NCBI GenBank assembly: GCA_040255405.1
Contig: JBDZUX010000013.1
Location: 1-64,000 of the forward strand
Reading direction: 5' to 3'
Length of the DNA stretch: 64,000 nucleotides
Source of the DNA: 66-474 sp040255405
Lineage (GTDB): Bacteria; Pseudomonadota; Gammaproteobacteria; Xanthomonadales; Rhodanobacteraceae
Shown: positions 8,437 to 16,814 of the stretch, one piece after another
How positions within the stretch are numbered: position 1 is the stretch's first letter
How the letters are laid out: each line of letters starts with the position of its first letter
The notes under the pieces: generated by a model
What the model saw: the letters and a program-made list of their open reading frames with translations, nothing else
What the model was told of the DNA's origin: nothing
Databases searched by the model: none
Program-made: the position numbers and the translations under genes

Positions 8437-11250
8437 TCAACGCGGCCCGAGCGCCAGCGCGATCGCGTCGCACAACTCGTCGATGCCGAACGGTTTCAGG
8501 ATGAATGTCGCATCGGCGAGTTCGGCCGGCAGGCTTTCGCGCCGGCCCGATGCGAACAACACCGGGCAGTCCGGCCGTGCTTCGCGCACGCGCCGCGCCA
8601 ACTCCATGCCCGACATGTCCGCCAGCCCGATGTCGGCGACGAGCACGTCGAAATCATGGGCCGCCGCAAGCTGCAGCGCTTCCGCGCCGCCGGATGCAAG
8701 CAGTGCCGTGAAACCATGGGCCTGCAGCAACTCGCCCAGGGCTTCGCGAACCGTGCCCTCGTCTTCGCACAGCAGCACGGTCCGCGGCGATACGGGCTGC
8801 GCCGGCGACGCGCCGGCGCGCGCCAATCCCGCGATCCGCGCGCGGGCCCTGCTGGCCAGCACGTGGCGCAGCTGGCGGGCCAGCGCTTCACGGCTGTAGG
8901 GCTTGCTCAGCAGTTCCGCGCCATCGTCTATCCGGTCGCGGCGCATTATGGCGTTCTGCGTGTAACCCGATGTGTACAACACCGCAAGGTTCGGCAACCG
9001 CTCGCGCGCCTTGCGCGCCAGTTCGGTACTCTTGAGCGGGCCCGGCATCACCACGTCGGTGAACAGCACGTCGATCGGGGCGCCGCTCTCGACGATCGCC
9101 AGCGCCGCTTCGGCATCACGCGCCTTCAAGACCGCATAACCAAGGTCCGCCAGCGTCGCCACCGCCAGTTCGCGGACCGCGTCGTCGTCCTCGACCACCA
9201 GCACGGTTTCGGTGCCGCCATGGACCGGCCGGCCTTCTCCGGAAACCGGCTGGTCCTCGGATTGGTCCGAACGCGGCAGGTACAGCTTGAAAGTCGTGCC
9301 ATGATCGATTTCGCTGTAGACGTTGACGTGGCCCGAGGACTGTTTGACGAAGCCGTACACCATGGAAAGGCCGAGCCCCGTGCCGCGGCCCTCCGGCTTG
9401 GTGGTGAAGAACGGTTCGAAAATCTTCCCGACCAGTTCGGGCGCGATCCCGCAACCCGTGTCGCTGACGGCCAGCATCACGTAGTGGCCGGGACTGACAT
9501 CGGCGTGGTCGTTCGCGTAGTCCTGGTCCAGGAACGCGTTGCCCACCTCGATCGTCAGCCGGCCCTCGCCGCTCATCGCGTCACGCGCGTTGATCGCGAG
9601 GTTCAGCAGCGCGCTTTCGAGATTGCTGCGGTCGACCTGCGTGTTCCACAAGCCGCCCGCCACCAGTGTCTCCAGTTCGATGCTCTCGCCCAGCGCGCGG
9701 CGCAGCATGTCACCCATGTCGCGCACCAGCCGTCCGATGTTGATGACTTGCGGCGAAAGCGGCAGGCGCCGCCCGCAGGCGAGCAATTGCGCCGCCAGCC
9801 TGGAACCCTGCCGCACGCCTTCCAGCGCGTTGCCGATACGCCTTTCCGCGGACGGCTCCTGGCCGAACTGCTCGGCCAGCAGGTGCAGGTTGCCGCCGAT
9901 CACCTGCAGGATGTTGTTGAAGTCGTGCGCGATGCCGCCGGTGAGGGTACCGATGGCCTCCATCTTCTGGGCGCGGTGCAGGGCGTCCTCGGCGGCCGCG
10001 CGGCGCGCGATTTCCTTCTGCACCATCGCTTCGAGGTCCGCCGCGTTGCGCTGCAGCGTCTCGCGCGCGCGCACCATGTCGTCGATGTCGGTGGTGGTGC
10101 CGAACCATTCGGTGATGTTGCCGTCTTCGCCGCGGATCGGCGCGCCGCGCGCCTTGAACCAGCGGTAGCTGCCGTCGGCGCCGCGCAGCCGGTAATCCAC
10201 GTCGTAGACGTGTTTCTGCTCGACCGCGCCGCGCCACGCCGCAGCCGCGCGCTCGCGATCGTCCGGGTGCACGGCGTCCAGCCAACCGCGGCCCATGTCA
10301 GCGCCCGGGTCGACGCCCGTGTAGGCCTGCCATTGCGGGTTGTAGTAATCCGCGCTGCCATCCGGACGCGAGGTCCAGATGAGTTGCGGCAAGGTTTCGG
10401 TCAGCGTGCGATAGCGGTGTTCGCTCGCGCGCAGTGCGCTGGTGGTCCGGTGGTGCTCGGTGATGTCGCGGATCGTGATCGACACGCACAGCGGCTCGCC
10501 GCCTTCGTGCACGGGCGCGGCGTTCACCTGCGCCCAGATGGTGCCGGGCGCAAACGCCAGCTTCAGCTCGCGCGCGCTGACCGTGTCGCGTTCCAGCGTC
10601 AGGCACAGGAGATCGAGGATCGTCGCTGCGGTCGGCGCCGGAAACACGTCGCGCACGTGCCGCCCGATCGCCGATCGCGCCGGCACGCCGCAAATGCGCT
10701 CCGCCGCGGCATTCCAGGCGGCGATTTCGCCGTGCGGGGAAATCGCCACGAACGCCTGCGGCGCCTGCGCCAGCAAGGTCGCAAGATAGCGCTCGGAGCG
10801 CTCCAGTTGGCGCTGGCGCTGGTATTCGGGTTCGGCCTCGTCGGCGCCGGACGCGTGGCGCAACTGCTGGTTGATTTCCCGGCGCAGCACGTGCAGCTGC
10901 CTGCGCCGGGTCGAGGCGGTTGCGGCCTTGTACAGCACCGTCGCCATCGACTCGGGCGTCGCCGACATCGCCACGATCCATGCCGAAGCGAGCCCCGGCA
11001 CGAATGAAATCTGCGCGCGCAGGCGCCCGGCCTCCAGGTCGGGCACGCGCAGCACGATCTGGGTGTCCGGCATCCCGCGGTGCGCATCGCTGGCGGAAGT
11101 CAGCGCGGCGGGCTCGCCAACCCCGCAAACCAGTGCGTCCGCCTGCGCCGGGTCGTCCACCAGCACCATCTCGACCTCGGCGACGGCGATCGCCGCGCGC
11201 AATGCCCGTTCAGTCGCCCTGTCGCCCAGGTTTGCAATCGCCAGTGTCAT
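8437..11250 (-). CDS. hybrid sensor histidine kinase with two receiver domains
   Basis: This 937-residue soluble kinase has no membrane helix. In order: an uncharacterised N-terminal region (about 1-140), a helical linker, two PAS domains (about 152-270 and 280-400; the second has the PAC-like text DGSYRWFKARGAPI), HisKA with GIAHDFNN and H442, and HATPase (DTGCGIAPELVGKIF, GTGLGLSMVYGF). Two receiver domains follow, with phospho-acceptors D732 (FTDVVMPG) and D873 (VADIGLADMSG). The ATG at 11250 lies 8 bases after the acyl-CoA dehydrogenase stop, so they form one unit. No output DNA-binding domain is present; phosphate may pass to an unlinked partner. Confidence 0.9.
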   Translation of the reverse strand: MTLAIANLGDRATERALRAAIAVAEVEMVLVDDPAQADALVCGVGEPAALTSASDAHRGMPDTQIVLRVPDLEAGRLRAQISFVPGLASAWIVAMSATPESMATVLYKAATASTRRRQLHVLRREINQQLRHASGADEAEPEYQRQRQLERSERYLATLLAQAPQAFVAISPHGEIAAWNAAAERICGVPARSAIGRHVRDVFPAPTAATILDLLCLTLERDTVSARELKLAFAPGTIWAQVNAAPVHEGGEPLCVSITIRDITEHHRTTSALRASEHRYRTLTETLPQLIWTSRPDGSADYYNPQWQAYTGVDPGADMGRGWLDAVHPDDRERAAAAWRGAVEQKHVYDVDYRLRGADGSYRWFKARGAPIRGEDGNITEWFGTTTDIDDMVRARETLQRNAADLEAMVQKEIARRAAAEDALHRAQKMEAIGTLTGGIAHDFNNILQVIGGNLHLLAEQFGQEPSAERRIGNALEGVRQGSRLAAQLLACGRRLPLSPQVINIGRLVRDMGDMLRRALGESIELETLVAGGLWNTQVDRSNLESALLNLAINARDAMSGEGRLTIEVGNAFLDQDYANDHADVSPGHYVMLAVSDTGCGIAPELVGKIFEPFFTTKPEGRGTGLGLSMVYGFVKQSSGHVNVYSEIDHGTTFKLYLPRSDQSEDQPVSGEGRPVHGGTETVLVVEDDDAVRELAVATLADLGYAVLKARDAEAALAIVESGAPIDVLFTDVVMPGPLKSTELARKARERLPNLAVLYTSGYTQNAIMRRDRIDDGAELLSKPYSREALARQLRHVLASRARARIAGLARAGASPAQPVSPRTVLLCEDEGTVREALGELLQAHGFTALLASGGAEALQLAAAHDFDVLVADIGLADMSGMELARRVREARPDCPVLFASGRRESLPAELADATFILKPFGIDELCDAIALALGPR

Positions 11251-11258
11251 GCGGGCAC

Positions 11259-12419
11259 CTAAAGCATGGGCAAGCCGAGCAACGAACGGCCAAGCCACGC
11301 TTCCAGAAGATGCGTGGTGGGACTCATCACCTGCGCCGCGCGTGCGTCGCGGCGCATGCGCGCCACCGCGTTGTTTTCGCCGTAGCCGCGACCGCCCAGC
11401 AAGGCCATCGCGGTGTCGGTGACCTGGTTGACGATTTTCGCCACCTTGGCCTTGGCCGCCAGCAACGCCTGCGTCGCTTCCGGATCGCCCGCATCGGCGA
11501 TGCGCGCGGCGTGCCGGACCAGCCGGCGCGTGGCCTCCACTTCCGTCCATGCACTCGCCACGTCTTGCCACAGCACCGGTTGCGCGCTCAGCGCCTCGCC
11601 GGTGTGCTGGTGCTCGCGCGTCTTCAAATGCTCGATCGCCATTTCCAGCGATGCCGCGGCAAGTCCAAGGTACACGCCCGACATCGCGGTGAGGAAAAAC
11701 GGCACCACGATCTCGAACATGTACCAGATCTGGTCGCCCTTGGCGCCCAGCAGGTTCATCGCGGGCACGCGCACATGTTCCAGACTCACCGAGCGCGAAC
11801 TGTTGCCGCGCATCCCGTAGCCGTGCCATGCCTCGCCCCAGCGCAAACCCTCCGATCTGCCTTCCACCAGCATGCAGGTGAAGCTGCCGGGATCGTTTTC
11901 GCCGCCGGGCGAGGTCGCCGACACCACGTAGGAATCGGCGTAGCCGCCGCTGGTCACGAAACTCTTGACGCCACTGAGCACGAACTCGCTCTCGTCGGCG
12001 CGAAAGTGCGAGCGCGGCAGGTAGAAATGGGCGCCGGTGCCGGGCTCGCTGAGCGCCAGCGACATCAGCTGCTCGCCGCGTGCGATCGGCACCAGATAGC
12101 GCGCCTCGTGCTCCGGCGTCGCCTTGGCCACCAGTACCTGGGTGGCCACGCAATGCATGCCGTAGCACATCGCGGTGGAACCGCAATGGCGCGCCAGCTC
12201 TTCGCAGATCATTGCCAGCGCCAGCATGCCCTGTCCGTGGCCGCCCAACCGCGAGGGAACATGCAGCCCGAGCAGACCGGCCCTGGCCAGCGCCCGGATG
12301 TTCTCCGCGGGCCATTGCGCGTCCGCGTCCACCCTCGCGGCGTTGGCCGCCAGCACCTCCACGCCGACGCGGCGCGCCAGGCTGCCAAGGTGAGACAGGT
12401 CGCCCGCCACCATATCCAT
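11259..12419 (-). CDS. acyl-CoA dehydrogenase family protein
   Basis: This 386-residue flavoprotein has the family's alpha-beta-alpha layout: LGLHVPSRLGGHGQGMLALAMICEELAR near the N-terminus, ALSEPGTGAHF in the flavin/substrate region, and MALLGGRGYGENN near the C-terminus. The C-terminal R-x-x-R-D-A-R-A segment replaces the usual YEGTNEI loop, so a standard fatty acid substrate is uncertain. The start at 12419 (MDM) follows GGGAG. It is upstream of, and almost contiguous with, the hybrid kinase gene, an unusual pairing. Confidence 0.87.
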   Translation of the reverse strand: MDMVAGDLSHLGSLARRVGVEVLAANAARVDADAQWPAENIRALARAGLLGLHVPSRLGGHGQGMLALAMICEELARHCGSTAMCYGMHCVATQVLVAKATPEHEARYLVPIARGEQLMSLALSEPGTGAHFYLPRSHFRADESEFVLSGVKSFVTSGGYADSYVVSATSPGGENDPGSFTCMLVEGRSEGLRWGEAWHGYGMRGNSSRSVSLEHVRVPAMNLLGAKGDQIWYMFEIVVPFFLTAMSGVYLGLAAASLEMAIEHLKTREHQHTGEALSAQPVLWQDVASAWTEVEATRRLVRHAARIADAGDPEATQALLAAKAKVAKIVNQVTDTAMALLGGRGYGENNAVARMRRDARAAQVMSPTTHLLEAWLGRSLLGLPML

Positions 12420-12657
12420 GCCCCGGTGCTCCCGACGAAGGCCTCGTCCGCGAGACCTCCCCTCCCCCGTGCGCGGCCAATATATCCCAATTGCGTGCCG
12501 CGGAAACCCCTGCAGCGAACGCCAGCGCTCGAAACCGCCGAACAGCGCCGCCCCGACCCGCCCACTCGAACGCGCGTGATGGCCACGCCCGTGCGCCCGC
12601 CTTGGCACCCTCGTTGAAGTATGCTCTCCGGAAACCCACGCCCGGCCAGGGTACGCC

Positions 12658-13143
12658 ATGGATTTTCCCGAGTGTCGCCGTCGCGGTCGCGTGTCCCACG
12701 TCGCAACGTGCCTCGTACTGGCGATGCTGCTGGCGGCGCCGTGGCAAGCGGCCACGTCGGCGCCCGACTCGCCGCAGCAACAGGTTTTCGCCGCGGAACG
12801 CGCGTTCGCCAAGTCCATGGCCGACCGGAACGCATCGGCATTTGCGAGCCACGTTTCCGACGAGGCCATTTTCTTCAACGGCGCCGGCGTATTGCGTGGC
12901 AAGCAGGAGGTTGTTGCGGCGTGGTCGCGATTCTTCGAAGGCAAGACCGCGCCGTTCTCGTGGGCGCCCGACCGGGTAGAAGTCCTGCAATCCGGCACGC
13001 TGGCGTTGAGCACCGGTCTCGTCCGCGATTCGAACGGCAAGATCGTCGGCCGCTTCAACTCGATCTGGCGCCGCGAAGCACCGGGCGTGTGGCGCGTGGT
13101 GTTCGACAAGGGAAGCCCGGCCGAGGCGGGCGACAAACCGTGA
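12658..13143 (+). CDS. exported NTF2-like (DUF4440) protein
   Basis: This 161-residue protein has an N-terminal signal peptide (hydrophobic core about residues 17-30, likely cleavage near WQAATSA). The rest is an NTF2/SnoaL-like cone fold: QQVFAAERAFAKSMADRNASAFASHVSDEAIFFNGAGVLRGK and a C-terminal WRREAPGVWRVVFDKGS. The family includes enzymes and ligand-binding proteins; no catalytic set is clear. A second exported NTF2-like gene is at 43659-44132. No strong ribosome site precedes the ATG. Confidence 0.8.
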   Translation: MDFPECRRRGRVSHVATCLVLAMLLAAPWQAATSAPDSPQQQVFAAERAFAKSMADRNASAFASHVSDEAIFFNGAGVLRGKQEVVAAWSRFFEGKTAPFSWAPDRVEVLQSGTLALSTGLVRDSNGKIVGRFNSIWRREAPGVWRVVFDKGSPAEAGDKP

Positions 13144-13208
13144 CGCCGGGACACCCGATCGGAAATTTTCCACCCGCGGTTTCAGCGGGAAGCGGCAGCA
13201 CACCACGG

Positions 13209-13775
13209 ATGACAAACACACTCATGCAACATCAGGTTTTGTTCGTGCAAGGCGGCGGCAAGAACACCCACGACCAATGGGACAATCAACTCGTCGACAG
13301 TCTCCGGCTGGCGCTCGGGGACGGTCATCAAATCTGCTATCCGCGCATGCCCAACGAGGACGAGCCGAGCCATGCATCGTGGAGGCCGGCGATCGAACGC
13401 GAGCTGGCGGCGATGCGCGACGATGCCGTCCTCGTCGGGCACTCGGTCGGCGGGACCATCCTGCTGAAAACCCTCACCGGGCGATCGCCATACACATGCG
13501 GCGCGATTTTTCTGCTCGCGGCGCCGTTCGTGGGCGACGGTGGTTGGCCCAGCGATGAAATCGAGTTCTCCGCGAACCTCGGCGCGCAGCTTGCCGAAGG
13601 CGTGCCCGTCCACTTGTGGCACGGTCTCGATGACGACATCGTGCCGCCTTCGCACGCCGATCTCTACGCACGCGCGATCCCGCAAGCCCAAGTGCATCGC
13701 CTGCCCGGCCGTGACCATCAATTCAACAATGACCTGGCGGACCTCGCCGCAACGATTCGATCACTGCCGGGTTGA
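13209..13775 (+). CDS. alpha/beta hydrolase of the RBBP9/YdeN type
   Basis: This 188-residue small hydrolase has the nucleophile elbow GHSVGG (serine at about residue 77), an acid in LDDDIVPPSHA, and a terminal histidine in GRDHQFNND. It starts with VLFVQGGGKNTHDQWDNQ. RBBP9/YdeN relatives are serine hydrolases of uncertain substrate. ATG 13209 and ATG 13224 are both possible starts. The longer open frame back to 12621 overlaps the DUF4440 gene and is rejected. Confidence 0.83.
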   Translation: MTNTLMQHQVLFVQGGGKNTHDQWDNQLVDSLRLALGDGHQICYPRMPNEDEPSHASWRPAIERELAAMRDDAVLVGHSVGGTILLKTLTGRSPYTCGAIFLLAAPFVGDGGWPSDEIEFSANLGAQLAEGVPVHLWHGLDDDIVPPSHADLYARAIPQAQVHRLPGRDHQFNNDLADLAATIRSLPG

Positions 13776-13907
13776 CGTGCGTCGCACGCGTGTTGCCCTG
13801 CACGTTTTCGGAACAAGCGCGCCGGAACCGGTCCGCGCATCCCAACCGGATATCCAACCCCGACGCAGTTTCGCGTCGCGAATTGCAGGCGCTGCCGAGG
13901 AGGCGTT

Positions 13908-14270
13908 GTGAGCGAAGATCAGTCACCTCTTGAAACCCGAGGCGTTGCGGTCCAGCCGCTGGCGACCATGGATCTTGGTCCCGAGATCCACGGCATGGCG
14001 GGGCGCCAGCTTCGGATGCGCATGGTCACCATCGCACCCGGCGGCGTGTTCGGTCCGGTCCACGATCACGTCGACAGGCCAGGCATGGTTTACGTGCTGC
14101 AAGGGACGATCACCGATCATCGAAACGGGGTCGCGACGGAATACGGCCCGGGTGTCGGCTGGCCCGAGGACCGGAACACGACGCACTGGCTGGAGAACCG
14201 GGGCACGGTTCCGGCGGTGGAGATTTCCGTCGACATCGTGCGGCGAGACGGGGCGCCGTCACCGGCTTGA
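13908..14270 (+). CDS. cupin domain protein
   Basis: This 120-residue single cupin has metal-ligand-like residues in motif 1 (GPVHDHVDRPGMVYVLQGTI) and a second motif around NTTHWLENRGTVPA. Cupins of this size may be isomerases, dioxygenases or sugar-binding proteins; nothing here narrows it. The start is GTG 13908, preceded by GAGGAGG, a strong ribosome site that decides the start. Confidence 0.8.
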   Translation: MSEDQSPLETRGVAVQPLATMDLGPEIHGMAGRQLRMRMVTIAPGGVFGPVHDHVDRPGMVYVLQGTITDHRNGVATEYGPGVGWPEDRNTTHWLENRGTVPAVEISVDIVRRDGAPSPA

Positions 14271-14337
14271 GCTGGCGCGTCCAACAGTTCGCGGGGATCG
14301 ACTTGGTCCTGGCGTTCCCTGAAAAGGCGGTTGCACC

Positions 14338-14694
14338 TCAGCCCAGGTAGCACGGCCCGGTTTCGCGCACCTCCATGGTGGCCCACTCGGCAGCCGGGCA
14401 CAGCGCCGCAAGTTCGACGGCTTCCTCACGCGTCGCGCAATCGACCAGGAAGAAGCCGCCGATCATTTCGCGGGCTTCGGCGAACGGGCCGTCGCGCAAG
14501 GACCGTTTGCCGCCGCGGATTTGCAGGCGCCGGCCTTCGGAATCGTTGCGCAGCGACGAATACGCGCGCAGCACGCCGCGGGATTTGAGTTCGTCGGCGT
14601 AGCGTTCCATGCGCGCGTACAACGCCTTGCCCTCTTCCTCGGTGCGTTCGGCGCGCTGGCCGCGGGGTTCGGCAACGAACAGCATGTAGGCCAT
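14338..14694 (-). CDS. YCII/DGPF-domain protein
   Basis: This 118-residue protein has the DGPF signature (SLRDGPFAEAREMIGGFFLVDC, about residues 66-87), which defines a branch of the YCII family. It starts MAYMLFVAEPRGQR. DGPF proteins are typically encoded next to ECF42 sigma factors, as here. Their biochemical role is unknown. ATG 14694 is preceded by AGGAGAG; an in-frame GTG three bases earlier is an alternative. Confidence 0.85.
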   Translation of the reverse strand: MAYMLFVAEPRGQRAERTEEEGKALYARMERYADELKSRGVLRAYSSLRNDSEGRRLQIRGGKRSLRDGPFAEAREMIGGFFLVDCATREEAVELAALCPAAEWATMEVRETGPCYLG

Positions 14695-14728
14695 CACTCT
14701 CTCTCCTGTACCGAAATGTTGTTCCGTT

Positions 14729-14910
14729 CGTCATTCCGGGGCGGTCTGCAGCTTCACCGCAGACCGAACCCGGAATCGGTGTGACGGCGCGCATCAACTG
14801 CAAACCGATTCTGGATTCGGGCCTGCGGCCCGCTCCGGAATGACAAGCATGAAGAACGGGCTCGCTCAGGAATGACGCGCCTGAGAAAGGCGGACCGCTC
14901 CGGAATGATG
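14729..14910. repeat. REP-like cluster (CCGGAATGAC family)
   Basis: The gap between the sigma factor and the DGPF gene starts with CGTCATTCCGG and contains the inverted end CCGGAATGAC at 14835-14844, then degenerate copies AGGAATGAC near 14868 and CCGGAATGAT near 14900. Inner arms GGTCTGC...GCAGACC are also self-complementary. No gene is visible. The same TCATTCCGG/CCGGAATGA motif recurs at 26975, 34351, 38742 and 42222. Confidence 0.7.
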
Positions 14911-14935
14911 AGCGAGAGATCCGCTGCGGGCACAC

Positions 14936-16201
14936 CTACGCGTCTCCACACGCTTCGGCGCGCTGGCGAAGCAGTTCCGCTTCACGGGCATTGCCGGTCA
15001 GTGTCGCGGCGCGTTCGAATTCCGCACGCGCCTCGGCGCGGCGGCCCAGCTTGAACAACAGGTCGCCGCGTACGCTGGGCAGCAGATGGTAATCGCGCAA
15101 GGCGCGTTCCTGCCGCAGCGCGTCGACCAGTCGCAGGCCGGCTCCCGGGCCTTCGGCCATCGACACCGCGACGGCGCGATTCAATTCGACCACCGGCGAC
15201 GGCGCGACTTCCGCGAGACGCGCATACAACGCCACGATCCGCTTCCAGTCGGTGTCTTCCGCATGCAACGCGCGCACATGGCAGGCCGCGATCGCGGCCT
15301 GCAGCGCGTAGCTGCCGTCCGCGCCGCCGAGTTGTTCCGCGCGTTCCAGTGACGCGAGACCGCGGCGGATCAGCAGGCGATCCCAGCGCGCACGGTCCTG
15401 ATCCAGCAGGAGGATCGGCGTGCCGTCGGCCGCGGTGCGCGCGTGCAGGCGCGAAGCCTGGATTTCCATCAGCGCGACCAGCCCGTGCACTTCCGGTTCG
15501 CGTGGGGCGAGTCCTGCCAACACGCGGCCCAGCCGCATCGCTTCCTCGCACAACGCGGGGCGCGCCCAGTCGTCGCCCGCGGTGGCAGTGTAGCCTTCGT
15601 TGAAGATCAGGTAGACCACTTCCAGCACCGCGGCGAGGCGCGGCGCGAGTTCCTCGCCACGCGGCACTTCGAACGGCACCTGCTTTTCCGCAAGCGTGCG
15701 CTTGGCGCGCACGATGCGTTGCGCGACCGTGGGTTCGGGCACCAGGAAGGCGCGCGCGATTTCCGGCGTGGTCAGGCCGCCCAGCATCCGCAATGTCAGC
15801 GCGACCTGCATGTCGCGGGTGAGCACCGGATGGCAGGCGGTGAAGATCAGCCGCAGCAGGTCGTCGCCGATGTCGTCATCCAGCGCGTCCGCATTGTCCG
15901 GCGCGTGCGTCATGGCGTCAGGTTGGAGTTCGTAGTCGAGCGCGGCCTGCTTGTCGTCGCGCATCCGGGCGTGGCGCAACTGGTCGATGGCGCGGCGCTT
16001 GGCGGTGGTCATCAGCCACGCGCCGGGATTGTCCGGTACGCCGTCGACGGGCCAGCGTTCCAGCGCGACGAGCAGTGCTTCCTGCGCCAGATCCTCGGCC
16101 TGTCCGACGTCGCGCAGCATGCGCGCGAGCCCCGCGATCAGGCGCGGCGCCTCGATCTTCCAGACCGTTTCGATGGTGCGGTGGGCATCGGCCGTCGTCA
16201 T
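14936..16201 (-). CDS. ECF sigma factor, ECF42-like, with long C-terminal extension
   Basis: This 421-residue sigma factor has sigma-2 (about residues 10-85, with DLAQEALLVALERWP and NPGAWLMTTAKRRAIDQLR) and sigma-4 (about 110-185, with GLTTPEIARAFLVPEPTVAQRIVRAKRTL). A roughly 230-residue helical extension follows (about 190-421), ending in TPR-like text. This layout and the flanking DGPF genes match the ECF42 group, in which the extension, rather than an anti-sigma factor, is thought to control activity. No anti-sigma gene is adjacent. Transcription appears to run from the upstream DGPF gene (start 16674) through this gene. Confidence 0.9.
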   Translation of the reverse strand: MTTADAHRTIETVWKIEAPRLIAGLARMLRDVGQAEDLAQEALLVALERWPVDGVPDNPGAWLMTTAKRRAIDQLRHARMRDDKQAALDYELQPDAMTHAPDNADALDDDIGDDLLRLIFTACHPVLTRDMQVALTLRMLGGLTTPEIARAFLVPEPTVAQRIVRAKRTLAEKQVPFEVPRGEELAPRLAAVLEVVYLIFNEGYTATAGDDWARPALCEEAMRLGRVLAGLAPREPEVHGLVALMEIQASRLHARTAADGTPILLLDQDRARWDRLLIRRGLASLERAEQLGGADGSYALQAAIAACHVRALHAEDTDWKRIVALYARLAEVAPSPVVELNRAVAVSMAEGPGAGLRLVDALRQERALRDYHLLPSVRGDLLFKLGRRAEARAEFERAATLTGNAREAELLRQRAEACGDA

Positions 16202-16257
16202 GACGGCCGATCACAGCAGCCCTTGGTGTCCGGCGCAAGCGCTCGCCGCGATCGCGT

Positions 16258-16674
16258 TCAGGCCTTCGCAATCTTCTCGCGCAGGCGCGCTTCGTGTTCG
16301 CGGATCTCGGGCGTCGCGGCCTCGCCGAAATCCTCCATTTCGAACACCGGACGCAGCTCGATTTCCGTGCCGCCGTCGAACGGCGCGCGCTTGATCCACT
16401 CGATCGCCTCGTCGAAATTGCGCACCTGCCACAACCAGAACCCGGCCACCAGCTCCTTGGTTTCGGCGAACGGACCGTCGATCACCGTGCGGCGCTTGCC
16501 GTCGAAACGGACCCGCGCCCCTTTCGAACTGGGATGCAGGCCTTCGCCCATCAGCATCACGCCGGCGTTCACCAGTTGTTCGTTGAACTTGCCCATCTCG
16601 GCCAGCAGCTCGGTGCCGGGCATCACGCCGGCTTCGGAATCCGCATTCGCCTTCACGATCACCAATACGCGCAT
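16258..16674 (-). CDS. YCII/DGPF-domain protein upstream of ECF sigma factor
   Basis: This 138-residue protein carries VIDGPFAETKELVAGFWLWQV, the DGPF signature, at about residues 66-86. It begins MRVLVIVKANADSEAG. It is first in an apparent operon with the ECF42-like sigma factor (56-base gap). The ATG at 16674 has GGAGA upstream; a 24-residue-longer frame would run into the divergent nnrS promoter region. It is clearly diverged from the DGPF protein at 14338-14694, so the pair is not a recent duplication. Confidence 0.87.
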   Translation of the reverse strand: MRVLVIVKANADSEAGVMPGTELLAEMGKFNEQLVNAGVMLMGEGLHPSSKGARVRFDGKRRTVIDGPFAETKELVAGFWLWQVRNFDEAIEWIKRAPFDGGTEIELRPVFEMEDFGEAATPEIREHEARLREKIAKA

Positions 16675-16745
16675 GACTTGTCTCCGCTGCTCCGGCCACC
16701 CGCCGGTTTCATTTGGGCGACGAACGACACGCGCCGGATTCGACA

Positions 16746-16759
16746 TTGACCCGCATCAG
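16746..16759 (+). promoter_or_regulatory. FNR/Dnr-like box upstream of nnrS
   Basis: TTGAC-CCGC-ATCAG matches the Crp/Fnr-family consensus TTGAT-N4-ATCAA at 8 of 10 defined positions. Its centre lies about 62 bases before the nnrS ATG. NnrS genes are classically controlled by nitric-oxide-sensing Fnr-type regulators, so the match agrees with the neighbouring gene. A clear -10 hexamer is not evident. Confidence 0.6.
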
Positions 16760-16814
16760 GGCGACCGCGACACTACGGGTTCAGCATTGAAAAGTTGCCA
16801 CCTGAACAGACACC

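Noticed and set aside
8437..13221. A single 1594-codon open frame spanning acyl-CoA dehydrogenase and hybrid kinase regions
   Set aside because: The part above 11250 is a shadow of the dehydrogenase in another frame, rich in Arg and Gly. The kinase has its own ATG and ends the real gene.
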